A stretch of 64,000 nt of DNA from Catellatospora sp. IY07-71 (GCF_018326265.1 NZ_AP023360.1:2409501-2473500), one strand, 5' to 3'. Positions 44,578 to 53,500 are shown, numbered from the stretch's first letter. Numbers and translations are program-made. The notes: generated from the letters alone by a model not told the origin.

Positions 44578-47500
44578 GTGGCCGGTTGGTCCGTCATGCT
44601 GCGGGGCATCCGGCACCGCTCCGGCCGGTCGCTGGTGGTGCTGTCGCTCGCGGCGTTCGCCACGGCCGCCGCGGTGCTGGCTCCGGCGTACGGGCGCGCG
44701 GCGCAGCAGTCGGTGCTCACCGACGCGCTGAGCGCGGCCCCGGCCACCGCCGCCGCGGTCACCGTCACCGCGGACGGCAGCGCCGACACGGCCGAGGCGG
44801 CGCACCAGCCGGTCGGTGACACGCAGGCCGTCGTCGGCGGAGCGCTGGCCCGGTCGCCGCGGCTGTCCGCCGTGCTGGACCGGCCCGTCGGCGCGGTCAG
44901 CACCGAGACGTCGCTGAACACCGCCGGCGGGTCCCGTTTCGCCGCCCGGCTGGCCTGGCACCAGGGCGCCTGCGCGCACCTGCGGATCACCGGCGACTGC
45001 GCCATCGACGCCGAGCAGGTGATGCTCTCCGAGCGCGCCGCGGCCGAGGCCGGCGTCGAGGTCGGCGACAAGATCACGGTACGCCCGGCGCAGGGCGCCG
45101 CCGCGAACCGCAGCTACGAGGTCGTGGGCCTGTACACCCCGCTCGCGCCGCAGGAGGCGCACTGGGGCAACAACGGCTACTTCGCGCAGGGCCAGTCCGG
45201 CGGCGAGGGCGCGGCGCGGCTGGACGCCGTGTTCGCCGGCGCCGAGGACGACGTGCAGCTCGGCGACGCCGTGCCGGTCAGCCTGTCCATCACCTACCCG
45301 CTGCGCCCGGAGCTGGTCCGCCTCGACGACGTGGGCGCGCTGCGCAGCGAGCTGGGCGCGCTCGGGCTGACCCTGAACGCGTCCGAGCTGCAGGTCGAGA
45401 CGGCGCTGCCGGCCATCGTCGAGGACGCCGCGCGGGATCAGGACGCCCTCGCCCGGACCGTGCCGATCATCGCGGTCCCGCTGGTGCTGCTCGCCTTCGT
45501 CGTGCTGCTGATGCTGGTCGCGGCGCTGACCGAGGAGCGCGGCCCGGAGCTGGCGCTGGCCCGGCTGCGCGGTTACGGCAGCGGCGGCACCATCCGCTTC
45601 GGGCTCGGCGAGACCCTGTTCCTGATCGTGCTGGGCGCACCGCTCGGCCTCGCCGCCGGGCTGGGCGCGGTCGAGCTGGCCGCCCGGACCGTGCTCGCCG
45701 ACGGGGTGCACATCGAGCCGCGCTGGCCGGTGTTCGCGGCGGCCGTCGGCGGCCTGGTGCTGGCCTGCGCCGCGGCCTGGCTGGCCGCCCGCGCCACGCT
45801 CGGCCGCAGCGTGCTGGGCCTGCTGCGGCGGGTCCCGCAGCGCGGCACCTGGCGGGCCGGGATGCTGGAGGGCGTGGCCGCCGCGCTGGCGATCGCCTCG
45901 CTGGCCGCCGCCCTGCGCGACCGCTCCGCCCCGCTGGCCCTGCTCGCCCCGGCCGCGCTGGCCATCGTCGCGGGCGTGCTCGCCGGGCGGCTGCTGAACC
46001 TGTGGTCGCGGGCCCGGCTCGGGCTGGCCCGGCGCCGCGGCAGGCTGCCCGCGATGCTGTCCGCCGCGCAGCTGTCCCGCCGCCCCGGTGCCGCCCGCAC
46101 CGTCGCCGTGCTGACCGCGGCCGTGGCGCTGCTGACCTTCTCCGCCACCGCGTGGGACGTGGCCGCCGACGCCCGTGCGCAGCGCGCCGACGACGCGGTG
46201 GGCGCGCCCACGGTGTACGCCGTCTCCGCCGCCCACCCGCAGGCGCTGGTCGACGCGCTGGCCGTGGCCGACCCGACGAACCACTCGATGGCCGTGGTCC
46301 GCGCCGACGAGCTCTACAACAACCAGCGCGTCGAGCTGATCGGGGTGCAGTCGGAGCGGCTGCCCGCCGTCGCGATCTGGCGCGGGCACGACGACGCGGC
46401 CCTGTCCACGCTGGCCGGCCGCCTGCGCGCGGACGCCGGGCAGCCCGCGGAGGTGACCGGATCGCTGACGGTGCGGGTGGCCGTGGCCGAGCTCGGCGAC
46501 ACCCCCGCCCGGCTGGGCGTGCTGGTGTCCACCCCCGGCGAGCCGCCCCGGGTGGTGTGGTTCGAGCGGCTGCGCAAGGGCACCCGGGACTACACCGCCG
46601 CCGTGGCCGGCTGCGCCGACGGCGGCTGCCGCCTGGTCGGCCTGGCCGTGGGGCGCGACGGCGGCGAGAGCGGCCCGGTCGAGGCCGCGCTGACCGTGCA
46701 GGAGCTGCGCTCGGGCGGCCAGCCGCTGGCGCTGCGCTACGGCACCGCGTCGGCCTGGAAGTTCCTGGTCGACCGCGCCCCGAACGCCACCGTGAAGGTC
46801 ACCGCCGGGGTGCAGCTCGGCGTCAGCGTCAACTCGGCCGACCAGGGCGACGTGCTGATCTCCTACCAGGACGGCCCGCAGGAGCTGCCGGCGGTGCTCG
46901 CGGGCGCCGCGCCGAGCAGCGACGACCCCGAGCACTTCGACCTGCCCGGCTTCGCCGAGGCGCCGCAGTCGTTCGCCGTACTGGAGAAGGCCGACCTGCT
47001 GCCCCGCGCAGGCGAGCACGGCCTGCTGTTCGACCTGGACCTCGCGGTGCGCGCCGCCTCGGTGACGCAGAGCCTGGCCGACGCGACCGACCTGCGCTAC
47101 GAGGTGTGGGCCGCCGCGGACGCCCCGGCCGACCTGGCGACCAAGCTCGCCGCGTCGGGCGTACGCGTGCTGCGCACCGAGACCGTGCCGGACGAGCTGG
47201 ACCGGCTCGGCCGCCGCGCACCCGCCCTCGGCCTGCGCCTCTACCTGCTGGCCGGCATCGCCGCGGCGCTGCTCGCGCTGGGCGTGCTGGCACTGAGCAC
47301 CCGCCTGGGCGCCGGCGAGCGCCGCGCCGAGCTGGCCGCGCTCCGGGTCACCGGCGTACGCCCCGGCGTGCTGCGCCGCGGCCTGCGCCGGGAACGGCTC
47401 GCCCTGCTCGGCCTGCCGATCCTGGTCGGCCTGCTGGTCGGCGTCGGCGCGGCCGCGCTGATGCTGCCCGGCATCCCGCTGGTCACCGTCGGCACGGCGG

Positions 47501-47673
47501 GCGCGCCCGGCCTGGCCGGGGACGTGCTCGGCGCGCTGGTGCCGAGCCTGGCCCCGGACGCGCTGCCGCTGGCCGTCGTGGGCGCGCTGCTGGTGCTCCT
47601 GCTGGCGGTGCTGCGCGGCGGGCGTCTGGTCAAGCGGGCCACCCCCGAACTCATCCGAGGAGGCAACCGGTGA
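44578..47673 (+). CDS. FtsX-type ABC transporter permease, 1031 residues
   Basis: A large MacB/FtsX-like permease: N-terminal membrane helix (about 18-40), a periplasmic-type domain (50-290), a four-helix FtsX block (about 298-470), a second large extracytoplasmic domain (540-880) and a C-terminal three-helix block (890-1015). Such permeases act mechanically on outside partners or export lipids and peptides rather than importing solutes. GTG 44578 has GGAGG 5 bases upstream; the frame is open to 44539. The stop overlaps the next ATPase start (GTGA). An ethylmalonyl-set operator lies over its predicted promoter. Confidence 0.87.
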   Translation: MAGWSVMLRGIRHRSGRSLVVLSLAAFATAAAVLAPAYGRAAQQSVLTDALSAAPATAAAVTVTADGSADTAEAAHQPVGDTQAVVGGALARSPRLSAVLDRPVGAVSTETSLNTAGGSRFAARLAWHQGACAHLRITGDCAIDAEQVMLSERAAAEAGVEVGDKITVRPAQGAAANRSYEVVGLYTPLAPQEAHWGNNGYFAQGQSGGEGAARLDAVFAGAEDDVQLGDAVPVSLSITYPLRPELVRLDDVGALRSELGALGLTLNASELQVETALPAIVEDAARDQDALARTVPIIAVPLVLLAFVVLLMLVAALTEERGPELALARLRGYGSGGTIRFGLGETLFLIVLGAPLGLAAGLGAVELAARTVLADGVHIEPRWPVFAAAVGGLVLACAAAWLAARATLGRSVLGLLRRVPQRGTWRAGMLEGVAAALAIASLAAALRDRSAPLALLAPAALAIVAGVLAGRLLNLWSRARLGLARRRGRLPAMLSAAQLSRRPGAARTVAVLTAAVALLTFSATAWDVAADARAQRADDAVGAPTVYAVSAAHPQALVDALAVADPTNHSMAVVRADELYNNQRVELIGVQSERLPAVAIWRGHDDAALSTLAGRLRADAGQPAEVTGSLTVRVAVAELGDTPARLGVLVSTPGEPPRVVWFERLRKGTRDYTAAVAGCADGGCRLVGLAVGRDGGESGPVEAALTVQELRSGGQPLALRYGTASAWKFLVDRAPNATVKVTAGVQLGVSVNSADQGDVLISYQDGPQELPAVLAGAAPSSDDPEHFDLPGFAEAPQSFAVLEKADLLPRAGEHGLLFDLDLAVRAASVTQSLADATDLRYEVWAAADAPADLATKLAASGVRVLRTETVPDELDRLGRRAPALGLRLYLLAGIAAALLALGVLALSTRLGAGERRAELAALRVTGVRPGVLRRGLRRERLALLGLPILVGLLVGVGAAALMLPGIPLVTVGTAGAPGLAGDVLGALVPSLAPDALPLAVVGALLVLLLAVLRGGRLVKRATPELIRGGNR

Positions 47674-48605
47674 ACGGCTCGGTGACCTGTCGCGGCCTGG
47701 TCTACATCTACCGGCTGGAGGGGTACGACGTGGTCGCCCTCGGCGGGGTGGACCTGGACATCGCACCCGGCGAGTCGGTGGCGCTGCTGGGGCCGTCCGG
47801 CTCCGGCAAGTCCACGCTGCTCTCGCTGCTCGCGGGCCTCATCCGCCCGGCCGCCGGGCGGGCCACCGTCGGCGACACCGACCTGGCCAAGGCCACCGAG
47901 GCCGAGCTGGCCAAGATGCGGGCCACCGAGGTCGGCGTGGTGCTGCAGGGCGCCGAGCGCAACCTGCTGCCGTACCTGACCGCAGAGCAGAACGTGCGCT
48001 TCGCCCAGCGCGCCGCCCGCAACCACGGCGTCACCGGCCTGCCCGCCCCGCGCGACGTGCTCGCCCTGGTCGGCCTGCTCGGCGTACGCGGCCGGCTGCG
48101 CCAGCGCCCGCACGAGCTGACCCCCGGCGAACGGCAGCGCCTGGCGCTGGCCGTGGCGCTGGCGCACAAGCCCGGCCTGCTGCTGGCCGACGAGCCCACC
48201 AGCCAGCTCGACTCGGTGGCCCGGGACGAGGTCATCGCGTCGCTGGAGGCGGTGCGCCGGGCCGGCACCACCGTCGTCGTGGTCACCCACGACCCGGAGG
48301 TCGGTGCCGGGATGGGCCGCCAGGTCACCATCCGCGACGGCCGCGTCGGCGGCGAGGGCAGCCTCGGCGAGGAGTTCGCCGTGGTCGGCCGGGACGGCTC
48401 GGTGCACCTGCCGCCGGAGGTGCTGGCGCTGCTGCCGCCCGGCACCCGCGTCCGGGTGCACCCGCGCCCCGACGGCACGGTGCTGCTCGCCGCGGCACAG
48501 GCCACCGCGCCGCAGTCCGCCGACGAGTTCGAGCCGGGCGACGACGCGCCCGTGTACGCCCGGCACGCCGCGCCCGTCCCCGACTACTCCCGTGAGGTGG
48601 CCTGA
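47670..48605 (+). CDS. ABC transporter ATP-binding protein with C-terminal extension
   Basis: A 311-residue ATPase. Walker A is GPSGSGKST (about 43-51), Walker B LLLADEPTSQLD, switch VVTHDPEVG. The signature reads LTPGERQRL, where LSGGQ is usual. After the nucleotide-binding domain (about 220 residues) there is an extra 90-residue tail with VHLPPEVLALLPPGTRVRV, of unknown role. GTG 47670 overlaps the permease stop and its own stop overlaps the next ATPase start, so permease and both ATPases form one operon. Confidence 0.87.
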   Translation: MNGSVTCRGLVYIYRLEGYDVVALGGVDLDIAPGESVALLGPSGSGKSTLLSLLAGLIRPAAGRATVGDTDLAKATEAELAKMRATEVGVVLQGAERNLLPYLTAEQNVRFAQRAARNHGVTGLPAPRDVLALVGLLGVRGRLRQRPHELTPGERQRLALAVALAHKPGLLLADEPTSQLDSVARDEVIASLEAVRRAGTTVVVVTHDPEVGAGMGRQVTIRDGRVGGEGSLGEEFAVVGRDGSVHLPPEVLALLPPGTRVRVHPRPDGTVLLAAAQATAPQSADEFEPGDDAPVYARHAAPVPDYSREVA

Positions 48606-49261
48606 TGAGCCGAACGCTGCTCGCCGAGCGGATCACCATGGCGTACACCCGGGACCGCGCCGTGCTGCGCGACCTCTCCGCCGCCGCGCAGCCGGGCCGC
48701 ATCCTGGCCGTGACCGGCGCGTCCGGCGCGGGCAAGACCACCCTGCTGTGGGCGCTGGCCGGGCTGCTGCGCCCAGCCGAGGGCCGGGTCAGCCTGGACG
48801 GCACCCCGGTGCGCGACCGTGATCACGCGGTGGACCAGGGCATCGTGCTGATCCCGCAGCACAACGGCCTCGCCCCGACCCTCACCGCGTCCGAGAACAT
48901 CCTCGTCGCGCTCGTGTCGGCGGGCATGCGCGCGGCCGACGCGCGCCGCCTCACCGCCGACGCGCTCGCCCAGGTGGGCCTGGCCAACCAGGCCGAGCAG
49001 CTGGTCGAGGAGCTGTCCGGCGGGCAGCAGCAGCGTACGGCGATCGCCCGGGGCCTGGCCCTGCGCGGCAGCGTGCTGCTGGCCGACGAGGTGACCAGCG
49101 AGCTGGACGCGGCCAACCGCCAGCAGGTGCTCACGCTGCTGCGCGCGGAGGCGGACCGGGGCGCGGCGGTCGTCTTCGCCACCCACGACCCGCAGGCCGC
49201 CGCCGCCTGCGACGCCGAACTCCACCTCGTCGACGGCCACGCCACCGCCCCCGTCCACTGA
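48605..49261 (+). CDS. Second ABC transporter ATP-binding protein of the FtsX operon
   Basis: A 218-residue minimal ATPase. Walker A is GASGAGKTT, the Q-loop IPQHNGLAP, the signature canonical LSGGQQQR, and the switch ATHDPQ. Walker B is followed by DEVTSELD, with Val where Pro is nearly invariant. With the preceding ATPase it can form a heterodimer: one partner has a perfect signature and the other a perfect D-loop. ATG 48605 overlaps the upstream TGA by one base. Confidence 0.87.
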   Translation: MSRTLLAERITMAYTRDRAVLRDLSAAAQPGRILAVTGASGAGKTTLLWALAGLLRPAEGRVSLDGTPVRDRDHAVDQGIVLIPQHNGLAPTLTASENILVALVSAGMRAADARRLTADALAQVGLANQAEQLVEELSGGQQQRTAIARGLALRGSVLLADEVTSELDAANRQQVLTLLRAEADRGAAVVFATHDPQAAAACDAELHLVDGHATAPVH

Positions 49262-49297
49262 GGACGCCGCACCCTTCACCCGCTTGCCGTACGCAGG

Positions 49298-49303
49298 TAG
49301 TTT
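49298..49303 (+). promoter_or_regulatory. -10 hexamer of the leaderless type (TAGTTT)
   Basis: Ends 8 bases before ATG 49311, with no ribosome-binding site. Confidence 0.5.
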
Positions 49304-49310
49304 CGCTCTC

Positions 49311-49886
49311 ATGAGTCGCGCCGCCGTGCTTCGGGAGAAGGCGTCCTTCGGGTTCTGGTGGCTGTGCATCGCCGCCGTCGCGCTGGGCTGGATGTGGCTT
49401 GGCGCCCTGCTCGTGCGGGAGCTCGGCGCGGACTCCGTGGCGCGTACGGGCTGGGTCGGCGTGCCCGGCAACGTCGTCGTATCCCACTGCGCCTCGGAGA
49501 TCATCGACCAGGAGACCGCGACGGAGTGGACGGACTGCGCCGGATGGTTCACCCCTGCGGACGGCTCGGCACCCGCCCGCACCGTCGGCATGTCGAACAC
49601 GGGCGGGGAGATCGCCCCGGGCACCTCCGTCGACGTGCGGCTGGTCGGTGACCTGGCGTACCAGCAGTCGTGGTTCCGCGCGGGCATGGGCGCGGCCGGC
49701 GCGCTGCTGTTCGCCGCTCTGGGCGGCATCCCCATCGCGGCGGCGGTGATGAGCCTCTACGGCCTGACGGACCGCGCCGAGCGCTCGCCCCTCGAGCCAG
49801 GCGTCCAGGCCGCACTCTTCGCGACGATCGCCGTCACCGCCGAGTCCCTCCTCACCCTGCTACTCGACCACTGTCACCTGCTCTGA
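49311..49886 (+). CDS. Integral membrane protein, unknown function
   Basis: A 191-residue protein with three predicted membrane segments (about 15-35, 123-147 and 160-183). Between the first two lies an 80-residue extracytoplasmic domain with cysteines at VVSHCASE and WTDCAGW, likely disulfide-bonded. The N-terminal layout resembles small redox-stress or heme-exporter-like membrane proteins, but I cannot name a family. It has its own leaderless-type promoter and is followed by palindromic element D. Confidence 0.7.
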   Translation: MSRAAVLREKASFGFWWLCIAAVALGWMWLGALLVRELGADSVARTGWVGVPGNVVVSHCASEIIDQETATEWTDCAGWFTPADGSAPARTVGMSNTGGEIAPGTSVDVRLVGDLAYQQSWFRAGMGAAGALLFAALGGIPIAAAVMSLYGLTDRAERSPLEPGVQAALFATIAVTAESLLTLLLDHCHLL

Positions 49887-49924
49887 CCCACCCGTGGACT
49901 AATGCTCGAACACCGCACCGCGAA

Positions 49925-49985
49925 GATCGCGAGTTCGTGTCGAAAGCTGTGGTCAGAGCCCACAAATCGACACGAACTCGCGATC
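49925..49985. repeat. Palindromic element D (61 bp)
   Basis: Perfect 19-bp arms (GATCGCGAGTTCGTGTCGA and its complement) around a 23-bp centre that can pair further (GTGGTCAGAGCCCAC). It fills the gap between two convergent genes. This is the only copy in the window, but the format is the same as families A-C. Confidence 0.85.
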
Positions 49986-50006
49986 ATCACCGCAAACCGC
50001 GTGGCG

Positions 50007-53000
50007 TCAGCGGGAGTAGACCTCGAACTCCCAGAGGGAGTAACCGTATGAGGTGGCGCGCTGGACACCCTGCATGCGGACGTAGCGGGCGTTCACCGGC
50101 GTGAAGGCGTCCACGTCGACGCCGCCGTTGCCGGTGGTGGTGGTGAAGGCGGTGGTCCAGTTGGTGCCGTCGGTGGAGACGTCGATGCGGTACGAGCGCC
50201 CGTATGCCGCCTCCCAACGCAGGATCACCCGGCCGACGGACTTGACGCTGCCCAGGTCCACCTGGATGTAGCGGCTGTCGGCGTAGCTGCTGCTCCACCG
50301 CGACTGCGGGTTGCCGTCCACGGCGTTGCCGACGGGGTAGAACAGCTGGCTGCCGTTCGCGGACACCGGCCGCCCCTGGGCCAGGTTGGTGATGTCCTGG
50401 CCGCGCCGGGCCTGGAACGACACCACCTGCTGGTACGTCGGCCGGTTCTGCCAGGCGGTCAGCGGTGCGGTGATGCCGCCGAGCGCGGACTGCAGGATCG
50501 CGTCCGCGCACCACTGGTCACCGGCGGCGCAGTGGTCGTCGCCGGGGTAGACGGCGCTCGCCGCCTGCCCGTTCGCGGTGCCGAGGGTGGCCAGCAGCAT
50601 CGACCGGCAGGCGCTGAGCACCCCGTTGCCGCAGTACGCGCGGCCGAGGCCGCCCGCCACCGGGTCGCCGAGCACGGCCCGGATGTCCTTGTCGACGTAC
50701 CCCCACCAGCCGTGCTGGTAGGACGAGCCCTTGTGGGCCTGCGCGGAGTTGAGCGAGCCGGGCAGGCTGGAGCCGGGACCGTTCTGGCCGCCGGAGGGCG
50801 ACTCGTTGATGCTCATCGCGTCGACGAGCGCGTTGTAGAGCCCGTCGCCGAGCGCGGCCTGGAACTGGCCGCTGACCAGCAGCGGCCACCACGCGTCGAA
50901 GATGCGGATCGCGTCGGCGTGGGCGTAGACCTTGGAGCCGGGCGAGGTCTCCACGCGACGCGCCCCGGCCTGCTGCCATGCTTTGAGCTTGGCGACGGCC
51001 GCGGCCAGGGTGGGATCGGTGACGGCCTGGCTCTCGACGACCCGGAGCAGGTCGTCGAGCACCTTCCAGCCGCGCAGGTCGGTGACGCCCGCGTTCTCGA
51101 CGAGCCTGGTCAGCGACGCCCGGTCGAACTTCTGGCCGCTCGCGAGCGCGGCCTTGAGCGGGGCGTCGAGCAGGTCGCCGCGGTGCACCGAGCCGAAGCT
51201 GAAGTCGCCGTCGGCCGCCCCGAAGTCCTTGGCCTGCCGGTTGTTCCAGCTGATGTAGTAGTCCTGGTTCACCGACTGCGGGTGCGTGCTGTTCGGCGCG
51301 TACACCGCGGTGTTGTTCGCCGGGTTGTAGCCCTGCCACTCGTAGGCGGCGTCGCCGCGTACCGGCAGATTCTGGTTGTGGCCCGGCGCCCGCACGGGAT
51401 TGTTGCCGGCCATGAAGTAGGCGGTGTCGGTCGAGTTCACGTAGAACCAGTTGAAGGAGTAGCCGACGTTGGCGGCGGCGGCCTTGAAGTCGGCCGGGGT
51501 GCCCATGGCCGCCGGGTCGTTGAACATCTGGAAGCCGATGGCCGAGTCGGCCTCGTGCCGGTAGGTGGAGCGCAGGTGGGTGAAGGCGTGCGGGACGCCG
51601 CCGACCCTGGCCCGCCAGGCGACCAGGCCGAGCTTGGTCCGGTACGTGATCAGCTTGTACGAGCCCGCGGCGGTGCCGTCGGCCGTGGTCGGCGTCCAGG
51701 CGTTGGTGTGCGACAGCTCCTCCATCGCCGTGCAGGCGCCCCGGTAGAGGTACTTGTTGCTGTTCAGCGTGGGTGCGGTGCCGTCGGTGGTGCACAGCGG
51801 CAGGGCGTACGTGTCGGTGATGTCGTGCGCGGCCGAGGTGGCGCTCCACGCGTAGTCCTGCCCGCGCCCGAGCAGCACGTACAGGTTGAGCCCGGCGAAC
51901 GCCGCGCCGCGGGCGCTGATGCCGGGGCCCTGCAGCTCCTGCACCATGAGCAGCTGGGGCGAGAAGTAGCCGGTCTGCGGTCCGAACACGGCGATCGGGT
52001 GGCCGGACTTGGAGTGCGCGGCGGAGACCACGGCGGCGTTGGACATGCCCTTGCCGTTCGGGCCGATGGTGAGGCTGCCCAGCGCGGCGGCGATGTCGGA
52101 CTTCGCGGTGACCGAGCTGTTCGCCGAGCCGGTCGGGTTGGCCGTGACCGGCTCGACCACGGCCGAGCCCGCGTCGGGCAGCACGACCCCGGCCGCGTCG
52201 TCGGCCGCGCCGTACGGGAAGCTGGTGCCGTCGTGCACGGTGAGCACGGCCTCCGGGTCGGTGCGGGAGCGGAACGCGTTCCACACCGCGTCGCCCTCGG
52301 CGGCGCCGTAGCGGGCGCGGGCGGCCACCCGGACCAGCGCGGACTCCATCTCCTTGCCGCCGCCCCCGCCGAACAGGCCGCCGACCACGCCCGCGACGGC
52401 GATGAGGTCGGTCATGGTGAAGTTCACCGGGCCGCCCTCGTTGGTGATCGCGTCGAGGTGGCCGGTGAGCACGTACTCGCCGGGGCAGTCGCGGTCGGCC
52501 ATGCACTGGGCGATGTACGCGTTCACGCCCGCGATGTAGTTGCTGACGTCGTCGTAGAGCTGCGCGCCCCGGGCGCCGAGCGTGCGCAGCGCGTCGACCT
52601 GCGCCTGGAGGTCGGCCTCGGTGTAGGGCGCGTTGCGCCAGACGCTCTGCTCCAGCGAGCGGTTGCCCGCCGCGCCCCCGGCGAAGGGGGTGAGCGTGCC
52701 CCGGCCCACGTGCCGGAGCAGGTCCATGGTGAACAGCCGGTCCTCGGCCCCGGCGAAGCCGGCCCCGTACAGGGTCCCGGCGCGGGTGGTGCCGGTGACG
52801 TGCGGCGTGCCGGTGGCCTTGTCGCGCACGATGGTCACGTCGGAGCGGGGGGAGTAGGTGCGCTCGGCCTGCCCGGCGGGCACCCCGAACGAGGCGTCGT
52901 TGAAGTACGCCGGGATCTGCTCGTCGGTGAGCCCGGCGTAGTTGTAGACCAGGTTGGCGTAGCGGTCGAGCTGGTCGGCCGAGTGCGCGGGCCGGGTGCC

Positions 53001-53228
53001 GAACGCCTGGTGGCCCAGGATGTCGACGAGGGTGGCGTTGCCGTTCTGGCCGGGCGGCAGGATGTCGGAGCACTCTGCCAGGCAATAGTCGTTCGGGGCG
53101 AGCACGGCCGCCGCGGCGGGCACCGCGGGCGGCCCGACGAGGGCGAAGGCACCGGCCGTGGCCAGGGCCGCAGCGGTGGCGAGGGAGCGTCCGGCCCGTG
53201 GGTACGGGCCGCTGGCGCGTCGGGACAT
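50007..53228 (-). CDS. Secreted penicillin acylase-family amidohydrolase with C-terminal discoidin (F5/8 type C) domain
   Basis: Ntn-hydrolases of this family cleave acyl amides: beta-lactams, acyl-homoserine lactones or lipopeptides. The 1073-residue precursor starts with a signal peptide (about 1-40, ending PAAAA), then the alpha region. The autocatalytic cleavage site and nucleophile are predicted at GMSNAAVVS (Ser396), followed by HPIAVFGPQTGYFSPQ. The last 135 residues match an F5/8 type C carbohydrate-binding domain (NLAQGRPVSANGSQ, YPVGNAVDGN, RWSSSYADSRYIQVDLG ... LWEFEVYS). The fusion would tether the enzyme to cell-surface or environmental sugars. The acyl substrate is unknown. ATG 53228 is clear. 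Confidence 0.9.
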   Translation of the reverse strand: MSRRASGPYPRAGRSLATAAALATAGAFALVGPPAVPAAAAVLAPNDYCLAECSDILPPGQNGNATLVDILGHQAFGTRPAHSADQLDRYANLVYNYAGLTDEQIPAYFNDASFGVPAGQAERTYSPRSDVTIVRDKATGTPHVTGTTRAGTLYGAGFAGAEDRLFTMDLLRHVGRGTLTPFAGGAAGNRSLEQSVWRNAPYTEADLQAQVDALRTLGARGAQLYDDVSNYIAGVNAYIAQCMADRDCPGEYVLTGHLDAITNEGGPVNFTMTDLIAVAGVVGGLFGGGGGKEMESALVRVAARARYGAAEGDAVWNAFRSRTDPEAVLTVHDGTSFPYGAADDAAGVVLPDAGSAVVEPVTANPTGSANSSVTAKSDIAAALGSLTIGPNGKGMSNAAVVSAAHSKSGHPIAVFGPQTGYFSPQLLMVQELQGPGISARGAAFAGLNLYVLLGRGQDYAWSATSAAHDITDTYALPLCTTDGTAPTLNSNKYLYRGACTAMEELSHTNAWTPTTADGTAAGSYKLITYRTKLGLVAWRARVGGVPHAFTHLRSTYRHEADSAIGFQMFNDPAAMGTPADFKAAAANVGYSFNWFYVNSTDTAYFMAGNNPVRAPGHNQNLPVRGDAAYEWQGYNPANNTAVYAPNSTHPQSVNQDYYISWNNRQAKDFGAADGDFSFGSVHRGDLLDAPLKAALASGQKFDRASLTRLVENAGVTDLRGWKVLDDLLRVVESQAVTDPTLAAAVAKLKAWQQAGARRVETSPGSKVYAHADAIRIFDAWWPLLVSGQFQAALGDGLYNALVDAMSINESPSGGQNGPGSSLPGSLNSAQAHKGSSYQHGWWGYVDKDIRAVLGDPVAGGLGRAYCGNGVLSACRSMLLATLGTANGQAASAVYPGDDHCAAGDQWCADAILQSALGGITAPLTAWQNRPTYQQVVSFQARRGQDITNLAQGRPVSANGSQLFYPVGNAVDGNPQSRWSSSYADSRYIQVDLGSVKSVGRVILRWEAAYGRSYRIDVSTDGTNWTTAFTTTTGNGGVDVDAFTPVNARYVRMQGVQRATSYGYSLWEFEVYSR

Positions 53229-53423
53229 GGGTGGATCCCTTCGGCGGGGGGACGGGGGACGGTCCGCTGTTCCGCATCGGACGGCCGGTCCACGCGCTGC
53301 CGGACGGGTGTTCGAGCCGTCGACGCACTTACATGAAGAGATTTCGTGTACCGGATGGTAACGAGGAATCCACGGGTGTGAAAGAGGTCACTCACCACTT
53401 GTTGACCGGCGGGTAGCCCAGGG

Positions 53424-53439
53424 CTTAGCGATCGTTCAG
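53424..53439. promoter_or_regulatory. Operator-like palindrome, site 7 (icmA)
   Basis: CTTAGCGATCGTTCAG, the closest match to the consensus. It lies 61 bp before the icmA start and 10 bp before a TACGCT hexamer. The rest of the 272-bp gap from the acylase start shows no repeat or hairpin of note. Confidence 0.72.
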
Positions 53440-53449
53440 GGCTGCGGGC

Positions 53450-53455
53450 TACGCT
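53450..53455 (+). promoter_or_regulatory. Candidate -10 hexamer for icmA (TACGCT)
   Basis: Would start the transcript near 53462, leaving a leader of about 40 nt with the GGGAGGAAAC ribosome-binding site. Confidence 0.45.
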
Positions 53456-53500
53456 GTGCTCGAAATCCTGTGATCCAGGTATCAAGACCCGGGAGGAAAC

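Noticed and set aside
50532..53336. 934-codon plus-strand open frame opposite the penicillin acylase gene
   Set aside because: Low-complexity Gly/Arg/Val/Ala product with no motif; the minus-strand frame has a signal peptide, a nucleophile motif and a discoidin domain.
53229..53500. Possible cobalamin riboswitch before the mutase gene
   Set aside because: No B12-box-like sequence or multi-helix fold was seen; the region holds only the operator-like palindrome and a -10 hexamer. The ecm gene has an almost leaderless start, which also excludes a riboswitch there.
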